Origin: XYA12-FULL-58-9 sp001798605
GTDB lineage: Bacteria; Myxococcota; XYA12-FULL-58-9
Direction: 5' to 3'
NCBI GenBank assembly: GCA_036736205.1
Contig: DAINMX010000032.1
Location: forward strand, 1 to 40,816
Length of the DNA stretch: 40,816 bases
Shown: positions 1 through 9,264 of the stretch, piece after piece
Position numbering within the stretch: position 1 is the stretch's first letter
Layout: the number at the start of each line of letters is the position of its first letter
Translations under genes and position numbers: made by a program
The notes under the pieces: model-generated
The model's input: the letters and a program-made list of their open reading frames with translations, nothing else
Database searches by the model: none
What the model was told of the DNA's origin: nothing

Positions 1-2
1 TG

Positions 3-1205
3 ATGCTCTCGGGACTTCTGTTGGCTGACACTTGGAACGCAACCGTCGACGTCAGCACGACAATCGCGTCGGTTCTGCGAGCCAATGGTTGGGACACGGC
101 TGCGTTCAATGGCGGTGGTTACCTGCGCCCCAATTTTGGGTTTGGCATGGGGCAGCCTGGCAAAATTAAGGACAGCGCTGGATTCGCTTACGGGTTCAAC
201 ACCTACGTGGAGCGGACGGAGGTGGAGGGCGCTGACGAAGATCGCAGTGTGCTCCCCGGCCCCGCATTTGACCTCGATCTCGCCCGTTCGACCTACACTC
301 TGGGAGTTTCCCTAGAACGGTCCATGACGGCCATTACACAAGGGCCAGGCGCGTCATTCTTTCACTTCATTCACGGATACGATGTCCACGAGTTCCGCGA
401 TGTGGCTCGCCGGTTTTGGGACAACGCCCGACGCGCATACCAAGGTAGCGTCGACATCGAAGCCTGCGCAAAAAAGGTAGGAATGCACAGCGACGACGAC
501 TTCGTCGTGCATTGGTCGAATCCCCTCGGTACCCGAGATCGCCCCCCAGGCGAGCTGGCCGACTGCCACACCGCCCTGACTGCATTGATGTACGAGGCGC
601 GAGTTCAATCGGTGGCTGAGATGTTGGCTGTTTACCTCACCACATTGCGGCGGTTGGGCGTCTATGATCGCGCCCTCATCGTGCTCACGGCCGATCATGG
701 CGAGTCACTTCTCGATGAGCGTCGTCGCAACGGCCAACTCCACTGGGGTCACAACGAGCTCCTGAACACCAACCTTCATGTCCCTCTCTGGATCAAGGTT
801 CCACACGCGAAGAACACCGGACGCGACTCCGACCGAGTTGCCGGCATCGTCGACGTGCGCGCTACCCTGCTGTCGGCGTTGAAACTCGACCCGGAGCCTT
901 CCGCCGGAATAGACCTGCTGGCTGAGTCGGGCGCGCGCAAGGTGCCCCTGGAGCTTGAGCAAGAGGGGAAAGAAGTCGGAGTCATCCTTGCGGACGGCAC
1001 TCTGTGCACATGGCGACAGCCCGGTGATGCCATGCCGCACGATCTCAGAGTGTATGACGGAACGTGGCACCAACCAGACGCCAATCTCGAGCGCCAGTGT
1101 GTCACGACTCGCTCCCTCATTCGACAGGACGGGAGCGGTGCTGCCCCAGAGGTGACTGATACGATGCGGGACGAGTTGCGCGCCCTCGGGTACATCATTG
1201 AGTAA
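3..1205 (+). CDS. Sulfatase-family hydrolase, C-terminal part (cut by window start)
   Basis: The reading frame is open from the window edge, so the true start lies upstream. The visible 400 residues match the later part of an alkaline-phosphatase-fold sulfatase. An early segment resembles the family region about avoiding late arrival of a 'new' N-terminus (T-I-A-S-V-L-R-A-N-G-W-D-T-A-A-F), which normally follows the N-terminal catalytic block. The metal-binding stretch L-T-A-D-H-G-E-S is present near residue 228, followed by W-G-H-N and V-P-L-W-I-K-V-P. The N-terminal C/S-x-P-x-R motif that carries formylglycine is outside the window, so activity cannot be judged. The substrate is unknown. 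Family assignment is fairly secure; exact enzyme class is not (phosphonate or phosphoglycerol transferases share the fold). Confidence 0.8.
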   Translation: MLSGLLLADTWNATVDVSTTIASVLRANGWDTAAFNGGGYLRPNFGFGMGQPGKIKDSAGFAYGFNTYVERTEVEGADEDRSVLPGPAFDLDLARSTYTLGVSLERSMTAITQGPGASFFHFIHGYDVHEFRDVARRFWDNARRAYQGSVDIEACAKKVGMHSDDDFVVHWSNPLGTRDRPPGELADCHTALTALMYEARVQSVAEMLAVYLTTLRRLGVYDRALIVLTADHGESLLDERRRNGQLHWGHNELLNTNLHVPLWIKVPHAKNTGRDSDRVAGIVDVRATLLSALKLDPEPSAGIDLLAESGARKVPLELEQEGKEVGVILADGTLCTWRQPGDAMPHDLRVYDGTWHQPDANLERQCVTTRSLIRQDGSGAAPEVTDTMRDELRALGYIIE

Positions 1206-1283
1206 CAAGGGTCGCGGGCAATCCTCTGTCTTGACCTCAAGACGCTCGCAAAACATCATGGTCTGTCCCGCGGAGGGGGGAAA

Positions 1284-1742
1284 ATGGTGGATACCGAAGT
1301 CAACCTGTTTGTGGAGATCGATGTCCCGGACAAAGAGAAACGGCTCGAGACGATCAATGTTCGTCGGATCACCATTGGCCGACGGGGTGACTGCGTCCTT
1401 GCCATCGACCACGCAACAGTCTCGCGTGAGCATGCGCGAATAGAGATGGACCCTCGTGGATTTGCCAGAATCGTCGATCTTGGCTCGAAAAGTGGCACCT
1501 GGGTCAACGACTTCCAGTCACCCAAGCAGCCCATCTACGACGGCGACGTGATTCGTATCGGCGAGTGCTTTGTTCGCATCCTCGCCGGTGCCGGTCGCAG
1601 CAAGAAGCGACGGCCCAAAGGCTCGGGTCGTCCCATCGCTTCGACCAAAGATCCTAACCCCACTCAACGCAAATGGGCACTCGCCGCCATTGTAAGCATC
1701 ATCGCTGCCCTGGTGGCCCTTGCCATTTTCGCCGGTCCCTAA
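1284..1742 (+). CDS. FHA-domain protein with C-terminal membrane anchor
   Basis: This 152-residue protein has one FHA domain (about residues 8-100) followed by a basic linker and one hydrophobic segment at the very C-terminus (about 128-150). The phosphothreonine-binding signature is visible: R-R-G at 34-36, S-R-E-H at about 49-52, and D-L-G-S-K-S-G-T at about 66-73. FHA domains bind phosphothreonine peptides made by Ser/Thr kinases, so this is probably a cytoplasmic phospho-reader held at the membrane by a tail anchor. A strong G-rich ribosome site (GGAGGGGGG) sits just before the ATG. It follows the sulfatase gene by about 80 bp on the same strand and converges on fadJ. No output domain is present. 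Confidence 0.85.
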   Translation: MVDTEVNLFVEIDVPDKEKRLETINVRRITIGRRGDCVLAIDHATVSREHARIEMDPRGFARIVDLGSKSGTWVNDFQSPKQPIYDGDVIRIGECFVRILAGAGRSKKRRPKGSGRPIASTKDPNPTQRKWALAAIVSIIAALVALAIFAGP

Positions 1743-1796
1743 GGGATCGCCACGCCCCGCATCGTCACCGTTCGGGCGGAGAAGATCGCATTTGAG

Positions 1797-4025
1797 CTAG
1801 TTACGGAACTTCTTGCCGGCCTTGGCGTACTCGCCGATGATGTCGGCCGGTGCGAACCTCGGTCCGTACCGCTCGGCGAGTTGCTCGAGACGGCGGTTGA
1901 TCTCGGAAGCACCCACATGGTCGATGTACGAGAACGGGCCGCCGCGGAACGGCGGGAAGCCGAGACCAAAGATGGCACCTATGTCGCCGTCGCGGGCTGA
2001 GCGCAAAATGCCCTCTTCGAGGCAGCGAGCCGCCTCGTTGACCATCTGCAAACCAATGCGACGTTGAATGTCCGCCTTGGGGAAGGACTTGCGATGTTTG
2101 TCCTGGCCGAAGAGGGCATAGACCGACGCATCGGGCCCCTTCTTCTCGCCATCTTCGTAGAGATAGAAGCCTCGCTCGTTCTTGCGACCGAGACGGTTGT
2201 CTTTGATCAGGGCATCAATGCTTCCCGGCGTTTCCATGCGTTTGCCAAACTCGGCCGCCATGGTCTTCATCACCTTGGCACCGACGTCGATGCCGACCTC
2301 GTCTGCGAGAACAGCCGGACCTACGGGGTAGCCCCAATCCATCATGGCGTTGTCGACGTCTTCGATGGAAGCTCCCTCGGAGAGAATCCAGAATCCTTCG
2401 AGCATGTAGGGCGACAGGATACGCGAGGTGTAGAAGCCCGTACCGTCACGCACGACGATAACGGTCTTGCCTTGCTTTTTGCCGAGCTCGACGCAGGTAG
2501 CCGTGACCCAGTCTGCAGTCTTGTCGGTAACGATGATCTCCAACAGGGGCATCTTCTCGACCGGCGAGAAGTAGTGCATACCAATGACCGTCTCTGGATG
2601 TTTCGATGCTTCGGCGATCTTGGTAATCGGGATCGCTGAAGTGTTCGAAGCGAAAATGATGTCGCTACCACCGACTTCTTCGACAGCGCGCAACATCTTG
2701 TGTTTGAGTCCCAGGTCCTCAAATACGGCCTCGATTACCACCTCAGCATCACCAATACCGGACATATCGGCGGTGCCGGTGAGCAATGACATCAACTGCT
2801 GCGACTCCTGCCAACTGCGCTTTTTGCGGCGAACGTCCTTGTCCAACAAGGTTTGCACGTACTTCATGCCGCGACCGATGCCTTGCGCGTCGATCTCCTT
2901 GATGCGCACTGGGATCTTGGCCTTGGTGAGCGTGACAGCAGCGATACCGCCACCCATCAAACCGCCTCCAAGCATGGCCACCTTGTTGACCTTGCGCGGT
3001 TCGACACTCTGGTCGTCGACGCCCTTGTCTTTCTTCAAATCTTGCATGCCGAAGAAGATCGACATGAGGGCCCGCGCCTGCGGCGTCACACAGAGCTGCC
3101 CAAACCTGTCGGCCTCTGCCGCATAACCGGCCTCAATGCCTTCCTGGACGCCAATGCGGATGACCTCGAGGGCCTTTTCGGGCCCTGGGTAGTTGCCGCG
3201 GGTCTTCTTGAGCAACGCTTCCCGCGCCTTCTTGAACAAGACGTGCAAGCCAACCGGGTTCTCCTCCAATGCCATCTGTTGCAATGCGTTGGGATTGGTG
3301 AGCTCTTGGGCGAGCTCCTTGAAACGTGCGAAACCTACCTTGGGTACGTTCAACAGGCCCTGAGCGGCTTGACGTGCCCGCTGCCTGGCGATGTCGAGCA
3401 AGATCGGTGGCGGCACCACCTCATCCACGAGGCCGAGCTTGAGCGCCTTTTTGGGTCGGACATTGCGTCCCGTGAGAATCAGGTCGAGGGCATTGGCGAT
3501 GCCAATGAGTCGGGGGGCACGTTGGGTACCACCGGCACCCGGGAACAAACCGAGCTGTACTTCGGGAAAGCCCACCATCGACTTCTCCGAGCTCGAGATG
3601 ATCCGCATCGAGCATGCCAGTGCCAACTCGAGACCACCGCCCAACGCTTGACCGTGGATGGCCGCAACGACGGGTTTGCCCCATTCGGTATGGATCTTCT
3701 CCAACCGCGCAAACGCCTGCTGCCCCTCGCGAGCGCCACGCGTGGCGTCGGCCGCAGAGGAAAACTCGAGCAGCATGTTGATGTCAGCACCAACCACAAA
3801 GCTCTCTTTCGCCGAGCCAATCACCAACGCCTTGATGGTGGTGTCACTCTCAACCCGCTCCATCACCTTGATCAAGTCGTCTGACAACTTCCGCGACAAA
3901 GCGTTGACCTTTTCGCCTTGCACATCAATAAGAGCTGTCGCAACGCCGTGCTCGTCTATCTCAAACCGAAAATGTTCGAGGGCCATCTCTTGGCCCCTGG
4001 CCGATGATTGTTGTTTGCTAGCCAT
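1797..4025 (-). CDS. fadJ: Multifunctional enoyl-CoA hydratase / 3-hydroxyacyl-CoA dehydrogenase (FadJ/FadB type)
   Basis: The 742-residue protein carries an N-terminal crotonase domain and a C-terminal NAD-dependent 3-hydroxyacyl-CoA dehydrogenase, catalysing the hydration and second oxidation steps of fatty-acid beta-oxidation. In the hydratase half the oxyanion segment G-A-D-I-N-M-L (about 79-85) and both expected glutamates (in G-G-G-L-E, about 133, and F-P-E, about 155) are present. The dehydrogenase half has the nucleotide loop G-G-G-L-M-G-G-G (about 353-360) and H-Y-F-S-P-V. The start at 4025 (M-A-S-K) is chosen over the upstream in-frame starts because AGGAGAG lies just before it. It begins only 8 bp after the fadI stop, so the two are one operon encoding the alpha and beta parts of the complex. 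Confidence 0.95.
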   Translation of the reverse strand: MASKQQSSARGQEMALEHFRFEIDEHGVATALIDVQGEKVNALSRKLSDDLIKVMERVESDTTIKALVIGSAKESFVVGADINMLLEFSSAADATRGAREGQQAFARLEKIHTEWGKPVVAAIHGQALGGGLELALACSMRIISSSEKSMVGFPEVQLGLFPGAGGTQRAPRLIGIANALDLILTGRNVRPKKALKLGLVDEVVPPPILLDIARQRARQAAQGLLNVPKVGFARFKELAQELTNPNALQQMALEENPVGLHVLFKKAREALLKKTRGNYPGPEKALEVIRIGVQEGIEAGYAAEADRFGQLCVTPQARALMSIFFGMQDLKKDKGVDDQSVEPRKVNKVAMLGGGLMGGGIAAVTLTKAKIPVRIKEIDAQGIGRGMKYVQTLLDKDVRRKKRSWQESQQLMSLLTGTADMSGIGDAEVVIEAVFEDLGLKHKMLRAVEEVGGSDIIFASNTSAIPITKIAEASKHPETVIGMHYFSPVEKMPLLEIIVTDKTADWVTATCVELGKKQGKTVIVVRDGTGFYTSRILSPYMLEGFWILSEGASIEDVDNAMMDWGYPVGPAVLADEVGIDVGAKVMKTMAAEFGKRMETPGSIDALIKDNRLGRKNERGFYLYEDGEKKGPDASVYALFGQDKHRKSFPKADIQRRIGLQMVNEAARCLEEGILRSARDGDIGAIFGLGFPPFRGGPFSYIDHVGASEINRRLEQLAERYGPRFAPADIIGEYAKAGKKFRN

Positions 4026-4033
4026 GGCTCTCC

Positions 4034-5344
4034 TCATTTCTCCAAAATGACCGCGGCACCGAGGCCGCCCGCTGCACATTGGGTAACCAACGCCGTGCCC
4101 GAACCCCGCCGGTTGAGCTCGCGCGCCATGGTCACCAGTTGACGGACGCCGGTGGCGGCAAAGGGGTGACCGAGACTGAGCGAGCCACCATAGATATTGA
4201 GCTTCTCGTCCGGCACCTCGCCAAGCGCCTCATCTTGGCCAAGATACTTCTGCGCCCATGCCTTCGACGCAAGGGCCTGCAGGTTGGAAAGGACTTGCGC
4301 CGCAAAGGCCTCGTGCATGTCAACAAGATCGATGTCACCGAGCTTCATCCCTGCCCGATCCAGAGCGATGGGTGCCGCAAAAGCTGGCCCCATGAGCATT
4401 TGCCACGCCGGATCAACGCCTGCAAATCCCCAGGCCTTGACGTATGCTAGGGGCTCATAGCCAAGTGCCTTGGCCTTTTCCTCGCTCATGATCACACACG
4501 CCGAGGCACCGTCGGTGAGCGGCGAGCTGCTCGCAGCCGTGATGGTGCCATACTTGCGGTCGAACACTGGGCGCAACGAGGACAGCTTCTCCAGGGTGCT
4601 GTCTGCGCGCACAAAGCCGTCCTTCTCGACGACAGTCTTGTACTTGGGGGGCACCGCCAGACTCATGACCTCTTCTGGGTAAATGCCCTTCTCCCACGCT
4701 GCGGCTGATCTTTGATGCGAGCGCAGGGCGAAGGCGTCCTGTGCCTCGCGGCTGATGCCATTCTCTTTGGCCATCTTTTCGCAGGATTCACCCATGGTGA
4801 GTCCCGTTGAACGTTCAGTCAAAGCTGGGGGCTTGGGCAACAGATCCTTCGGTTTGATCTTTCTGAAGGCCCGCGCCTTTGACATGGGGTCCTTGGCATT
4901 GTTGGCAGCGACCAGGGCCTCAATGAGAGCGTCGGACACAGTGATAGGTGGCCTCGACGCAGAGTCTGCGCCGCCACAAATGGCGACGTCTATGTCCCCA
5001 ACCAAGATCGACTGGGCTGCATTCACCACCGCTTGTGCGCTGGTCGCACAGGCACGGGAGACTGAAAATGCATCTATGTCACAGGGCAGACTCGAGGACA
5101 GGATGATTTCACGTGCGATGTTCGGTGCCTCGACCGTCGCCACCACCTGCCCGTAGATGATTCGGTCGATCTCTTTGGGATCGATGCCGATGCGACCGAG
5201 AAGCTCCATGATCACCGTGCGGCCAAGGTCGAGGGGCAACAGATTCTTGAAACCAGTTCCCGCTTTGATAAAGGGCGTGCGCAAACCCGCCACAATGGCT
5301 GGCCGTCGGCCCCTTGGTGGACTCAGAAAAGCAGCTTTGCTCAT
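4034..5344 (-). CDS. fadI: 3-ketoacyl-CoA thiolase (FadI type)
   Basis: A 436-residue thiolase, the same length as typical FadI, catalysing the CoA-dependent cleavage that ends each beta-oxidation round. The nucleophilic Cys lies in S-R-A-C-A-T-S (about residue 97), the conserved His in S-L-G-H-P-F-A-A-T-G, and the second Cys in T-Q-C-A-A-G-G-L-G near the C-terminus. The start at 5344 (M-S-K-A-A-F) is preceded by AGGAGGAGAG at the right spacing, which excludes the longer frame that begins 13 codons upstream. fadJ follows with 8 bp between the genes. A 170-bp gap separates it from the upstream penicillin-binding protein gene. Confidence 0.95.
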   Translation of the reverse strand: MSKAAFLSPPRGRRPAIVAGLRTPFIKAGTGFKNLLPLDLGRTVIMELLGRIGIDPKEIDRIIYGQVVATVEAPNIAREIILSSSLPCDIDAFSVSRACATSAQAVVNAAQSILVGDIDVAICGGADSASRPPITVSDALIEALVAANNAKDPMSKARAFRKIKPKDLLPKPPALTERSTGLTMGESCEKMAKENGISREAQDAFALRSHQRSAAAWEKGIYPEEVMSLAVPPKYKTVVEKDGFVRADSTLEKLSSLRPVFDRKYGTITAASSSPLTDGASACVIMSEEKAKALGYEPLAYVKAWGFAGVDPAWQMLMGPAFAAPIALDRAGMKLGDIDLVDMHEAFAAQVLSNLQALASKAWAQKYLGQDEALGEVPDEKLNIYGGSLSLGHPFAATGVRQLVTMARELNRRGSGTALVTQCAAGGLGAAVILEK

Positions 5345-5517
5345 TTGCTCTCCTCCTAGGGTTCTGAGGCAATGGACAACCATACCGACCGTTGACGCGA
5401 TGTGTCAACAAGGAATGTTGCGCTGCGTCCAACGCACCGCGTTAGCTTGGCTGCAACAAGTGTCACGCCACCTTGGATGTCACCGGAGACTCGCGTCTTT
5501 CTTGCTCGGGGCGTTGG

Positions 5518-8172
5518 CTACTGCAGAACGCAAGAGGATTTTTTGCACTTTTGGTTCGTGGGACATTGGGAATCAGAAGAACAACCGGCCGCCACAGGTG
5601 AAGGTCCTTCATCAGCCTCGAAAAGATCCATCTTGTCTGGGTTGAGAACCGAGCGGTCGGGAGTAAGGTCGGTCGGCTCTGTTCCCGATCGGTAGTATTC
5701 CATGACCGACCGCATCCCTGGCCGCGCCAAAAAGCCCGTCTCCGGGTCAATCGACACCCGCACCACGCCCGCTGGAGGGGGGAATTCCCCTTGGTGCTTT
5801 TGCGTCGGCGTTTTGCCGGAGAAATCCGTCAGGGCCTTGCCCATGTAGTCGACCCAAATCGGAAGTGCCGTACGCCCGCCCTGCTCACTCACGCCAAGGG
5901 GCCGCTCTTTCTTATCGTGGCCCACCCACACGCCCGTCACCAGTTTGCGGGTCATCGCCATAAACCAGGCGTCAAAAGCGTCATCAGTGGTGCCGGTTTT
6001 GCCAGCCACGAAATGGCCCAGGTGCGAAGCCGCCATTCCCGTGCCCCCGGTAATGACGTTGTGCAACAGGCTCAAAGTGAGAAAGGCAGTCTGGTTGTCG
6101 AGCGCCCGCATGTTAGGAGTCACCAGGCGCAGGTAGGCAGCGTCGAGACGGCTCTTGAAATCGAGCATTGGATCCCACGGGGCCGAGTTGTCCTCAAGCA
6201 CATTGCCGAAACGATCCACCACGCGGGTGACAAAAAGGGGTCGCCGTCGCACGCCATATTGGTTGATGGTGACGTAGACCTGAATCAGATCGTAGAGCGT
6301 GGTGCAGGAAGAGCCGATGGCAGTTCCCAGCTCTTTCTTGAGTGGTGTGGTGATGCCGAGCCTTCGCGCATTCTTCAGAATGTCATCGATGCCGACCGCC
6401 CATGCCACATTGAGTGCCGGGATGTTGATCGAGTCCTGCAAGCATTTGCGCATCGGACATTCGCCGAGCACTTCGAGTTCAGCGTTACCAGGTTTCCATC
6501 GACTCTCATTCTCAGGGTCGTCAAATACCAACGGCTTGTCGTCGATCATCGTCGATGCAGTGTAGTCGAGCTTGTCAATTGCCGCCGAGTAGACCACCGG
6601 TTTGAACGCACTGCCAGGCTCGCGGCAGGCCTGTACTGCACGATTGTAGGTCGACTCGTCAAAGTCGAAGCCACCCAACTGTGCAACCACGTAACCGGAG
6701 CGCGGGTCAATTGACAATAATGCCGATTGTGCAATCGGATCCTGCTCGAGACTAAAGAGATCTCCCTCTTCCGGAACGGTGTTGTAGGCCTCCCAGCCGT
6801 GCCGATCTTTGCTGAGGCGCGCTCGAGTTGTGCGCTTGACCATGATCACATCGCCGGCCTTGAGCACTCTGTGCGCATCCGTGACATAGTGATAGTCGAT
6901 CCGCTCAACCGGATTGGGCTCGCGAGCCCAGCGCATTGCCGCCAGGGGCAGAATGGCTTGTTTGCCCGCCACGTCGATGTTGACGACCTCACCGTTGGGC
7001 TCAATGCTGGTCACCACCGCCCAATAGTCTACGCCGTCTTTGACCACGAGTTCTTGGCCATCCTCCAAACCAAGATGCTTGCGGTAACGCGAGCGGAAGA
7101 GCTGAACCTTGGCTTTGCTCTCGAGATGGACTGGCGCTCCACGATAACCCTGTCGCTTGTCGAGGTCGTAGAGTCCTTGATCGACCGCCTTGCGAGCGAA
7201 ATGTTGCAGCTCAAGATTGAGTGCTGTGTGAACCTGCAGCCCATCTTCCAGTAGAGCCTGCTCACCATACCGTTCAATGATCTCGCGGCGAACTTGCTCG
7301 GTATAGTAGGGAGCGATGTCTAAGTAGGGCTCGAATCGCGGATAAACCTGAAGGTCGACATCCACCGCGGCGTCATGCTCTGCCTGGGTGATGTAGCCGT
7401 CTTCAAACATGCGGCGCAACACATAGCGACGCCGACTCTTGGCTGCCGCGGGACGGGACCACGGCGAGTAATCGCTAGGACGCTGTGGCAATCCCGCAAG
7501 GGTCGCCATTTCAGCCAGATTGAGCTCCCAAACATTCTTTTTGAAATAATGTTCCGCAGCCGTTTGGACGCCGTAGGCTTTGTGGCCAAGAAAGATCTGA
7601 TTGACGTAAAGATAGAGAATTTCTTCTTTGCTGAGCGCTCGTTCCAAACGAATGGCCAGGATCGCCTCGCGGATCTTGCGACGCATTTTGCGCGCTGTGG
7701 CCTTCTCGTAGGTTTCACTCGTAACCAGTAGGCTCTTCGCCACCTGTTGGGTAATGGTCGAAGCGCCGCGCAGCTTCTCCTTTGGATGCAGAATCTTGTC
7801 GACCATGGCATTGAGCACACCGACGACGTCTACACCCCTGTGTTCCGCAAAGCGCTTGTCCTCCGCTGCCATGAACGCATGAAAGAGCTGCTGTGGCACC
7901 TTGTCGTGGGGCACCAATACTCGGCGTTCCTCAGAAAACTCACCAATGACCTGACCATCAGCGGAATAGATCTTTGTGCCGAGCTTGGGTTGGTAATCCT
8001 CAATCGACGCAAAGATGGGTACCGTGGGTGCGTAGTAGATGTAAACGGCCACCACGACCGACAAGCCAGCCACGGCACAGGTAAGGCAAGAAAAGCCTGC
8101 CACACGCAGCCAGCGCAACCAACGCGGCTCAACCGGCGGCTCGATGACACGAAATCTCCGGATCGTACCCAT
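5518..8172 (-). CDS. mrcA: Class A penicillin-binding protein 1A with Cys-rich C-terminal tail
   Basis: This 884-residue bifunctional peptidoglycan synthase has a short cytoplasmic N-terminus, one membrane anchor (about 25-50), a glycosyltransferase domain and a transpeptidase domain. Visible motifs are E-D-K-R-F-A-E-H (about 107) and G-A-S-T-I-T-Q-Q-V-A-K in the glycosyltransferase, then S-A-F-K (active-site Ser about 520), S-I-N and K-T-G-T-T (about 723) in the transpeptidase. All catalytic motifs look intact. The start at 8172 (M-G-T-I-R-R) follows GGTGG; a longer upstream frame lacks any membrane-protein character. The final 21 residues contain four cysteines (C-x6-C-x5-C-x4-C), an unusual addition for this family. 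It acts at the periplasmic face of the inner membrane. Confidence 0.95.
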   Translation of the reverse strand: MGTIRRFRVIEPPVEPRWLRWLRVAGFSCLTCAVAGLSVVVAVYIYYAPTVPIFASIEDYQPKLGTKIYSADGQVIGEFSEERRVLVPHDKVPQQLFHAFMAAEDKRFAEHRGVDVVGVLNAMVDKILHPKEKLRGASTITQQVAKSLLVTSETYEKATARKMRRKIREAILAIRLERALSKEEILYLYVNQIFLGHKAYGVQTAAEHYFKKNVWELNLAEMATLAGLPQRPSDYSPWSRPAAAKSRRRYVLRRMFEDGYITQAEHDAAVDVDLQVYPRFEPYLDIAPYYTEQVRREIIERYGEQALLEDGLQVHTALNLELQHFARKAVDQGLYDLDKRQGYRGAPVHLESKAKVQLFRSRYRKHLGLEDGQELVVKDGVDYWAVVTSIEPNGEVVNIDVAGKQAILPLAAMRWAREPNPVERIDYHYVTDAHRVLKAGDVIMVKRTTRARLSKDRHGWEAYNTVPEEGDLFSLEQDPIAQSALLSIDPRSGYVVAQLGGFDFDESTYNRAVQACREPGSAFKPVVYSAAIDKLDYTASTMIDDKPLVFDDPENESRWKPGNAELEVLGECPMRKCLQDSINIPALNVAWAVGIDDILKNARRLGITTPLKKELGTAIGSSCTTLYDLIQVYVTINQYGVRRRPLFVTRVVDRFGNVLEDNSAPWDPMLDFKSRLDAAYLRLVTPNMRALDNQTAFLTLSLLHNVITGGTGMAASHLGHFVAGKTGTTDDAFDAWFMAMTRKLVTGVWVGHDKKERPLGVSEQGGRTALPIWVDYMGKALTDFSGKTPTQKHQGEFPPPAGVVRVSIDPETGFLARPGMRSVMEYYRSGTEPTDLTPDRSVLNPDKMDLFEADEGPSPVAAGCSSDSQCPTNQKCKKSSCVLQ

Positions 8173-8263
8173 GTTTCCACCTACCCGAGTGACCCGCCGA
8201 TTACCACACTCCCCACCAACCCTCAATTGTCCCATGCTCGAGATTGGCAGTTTCTTCACTTCC

Positions 8264-9178
8264 TCAGCTTGGCGCGAGGGCCAGTTGTTTGGCAGCGCCA
8301 AGCAAAGCCACCTCGATGCCGTCACCCAATTGTTGGACGACCTTGGCTCGAAGTTGGTTGGCCACACCGGTAAGGACCACCGAGCGCGCACCGGTCATGG
8401 TGACTGCATTCTTGAGGACGGCCCAGTCAGCGAACCAACGCAGACGAAACGTGGCAGCGACATCGAGCTTGGGTTGCCCTGCGCCAAAAGAGCCGAGACC
8501 CGTGTCTACCCAAGCGACGCGGGCCTTGGCGCTCACCTTGGCGTTGCTCAGGGCGACGGATACGTGTGGCTGCGCTTTGGCGCCGCCAGCCTCGGCTGCT
8601 TCCCAAAGCTTGGCCACGAGGCCAAGTGGTGTTGGCAGAAGACCATGATTCTGCAAGGAGACGCAGAGCTCCACCGCAACCTCGAGGCTGTCGGTGAGCA
8701 CCACCGCCCGTGCTTTTTCGGCGATCGCCTGCTCGGCGAATATGCCGAGGCCACGGACGACCTGCTCATAGGCAGCGCCGCGATGAGACAAGGCGGGCGT
8801 GGTGGCCACGACCAAGTCGCACTTGGGCCACTTAAGTGGCATTGCTCGCAGGCAGCCGGCGAAGACCATGCGTTGTTTGCCGGTGCTCACCTGTGCAACG
8901 GCGCAGCCCACCACCGAGGCAACAGGCAACAGACACACCTGCCGGCCGCCGAGTCCCACCCAACGCTCCCAGGCTGCTGGGAGCACCCGCCTGCCGTAAC
9001 CACCGCGTTCGAGAACGCGAGCGAGATCTGTGCTTCCAACCGCCCTTGCGTGGCGCGGTGGTAGCCGCGCTCCTGGCAGACCCGTGAGGACGCAAATGCC
9101 CCGCTTGATCTCGGCGTCAAACCAAAGGAGCGTCCCGCGCAGATGGATGCCGCGGTCAAAGCTTACCTGCTCGATCAT
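8264..9178 (-). CDS. Possible metal-site-less metallo-beta-lactamase-fold protein (beta-CASP exonuclease-like)
   Basis: The 304-residue product is not clearly recognised. By eye its order of motifs follows the ligase-associated / beta-CASP exonuclease branch of the metallo-beta-lactamase fold: an early D-A-E-I-K-R-G-I-C-V-L-T, a middle L-P-V-A-S-V-V-G-C-A-V-A-Q-V that parallels H-P-A-G-H-V-L-G-S-A-Q-V, and V-F-A-G-C-L-R that parallels V-Y-S-G-D-F-K, then D-L-V-V-A-T-T-P-A-L-S-H-R. In each place the expected metal ligands (H-x-H-x-D-H, H, D) are replaced by other residues (L-T-G-L-P-G-A, S/C, C). If the alignment is right, this is a pseudoenzyme. There is no signal peptide or membrane segment. 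It lies about 90 bp upstream of the PBP gene on the same strand. The ribosome site is weak. Confidence 0.5.
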   Translation of the reverse strand: MIEQVSFDRGIHLRGTLLWFDAEIKRGICVLTGLPGARLPPRHARAVGSTDLARVLERGGYGRRVLPAAWERWVGLGGRQVCLLPVASVVGCAVAQVSTGKQRMVFAGCLRAMPLKWPKCDLVVATTPALSHRGAAYEQVVRGLGIFAEQAIAEKARAVVLTDSLEVAVELCVSLQNHGLLPTPLGLVAKLWEAAEAGGAKAQPHVSVALSNAKVSAKARVAWVDTGLGSFGAGQPKLDVAATFRLRWFADWAVLKNAVTMTGARSVVLTGVANQLRAKVVQQLGDGIEVALLGAAKQLALAPS

Positions 9179-9264
9179 GACGGGAGTCTACATCAGGAGT
9201 CTGTCGACCTGCGATTCAAACACACGCCCTCAGAACCGTAGACGCGATGCTTCCACACCGGAAG

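Noticed and set aside
705..1433. 242-residue minus-strand frame opposite the sulfatase and FHA genes
   Set aside because: It overlaps two well-supported genes and has no recognisable domain.
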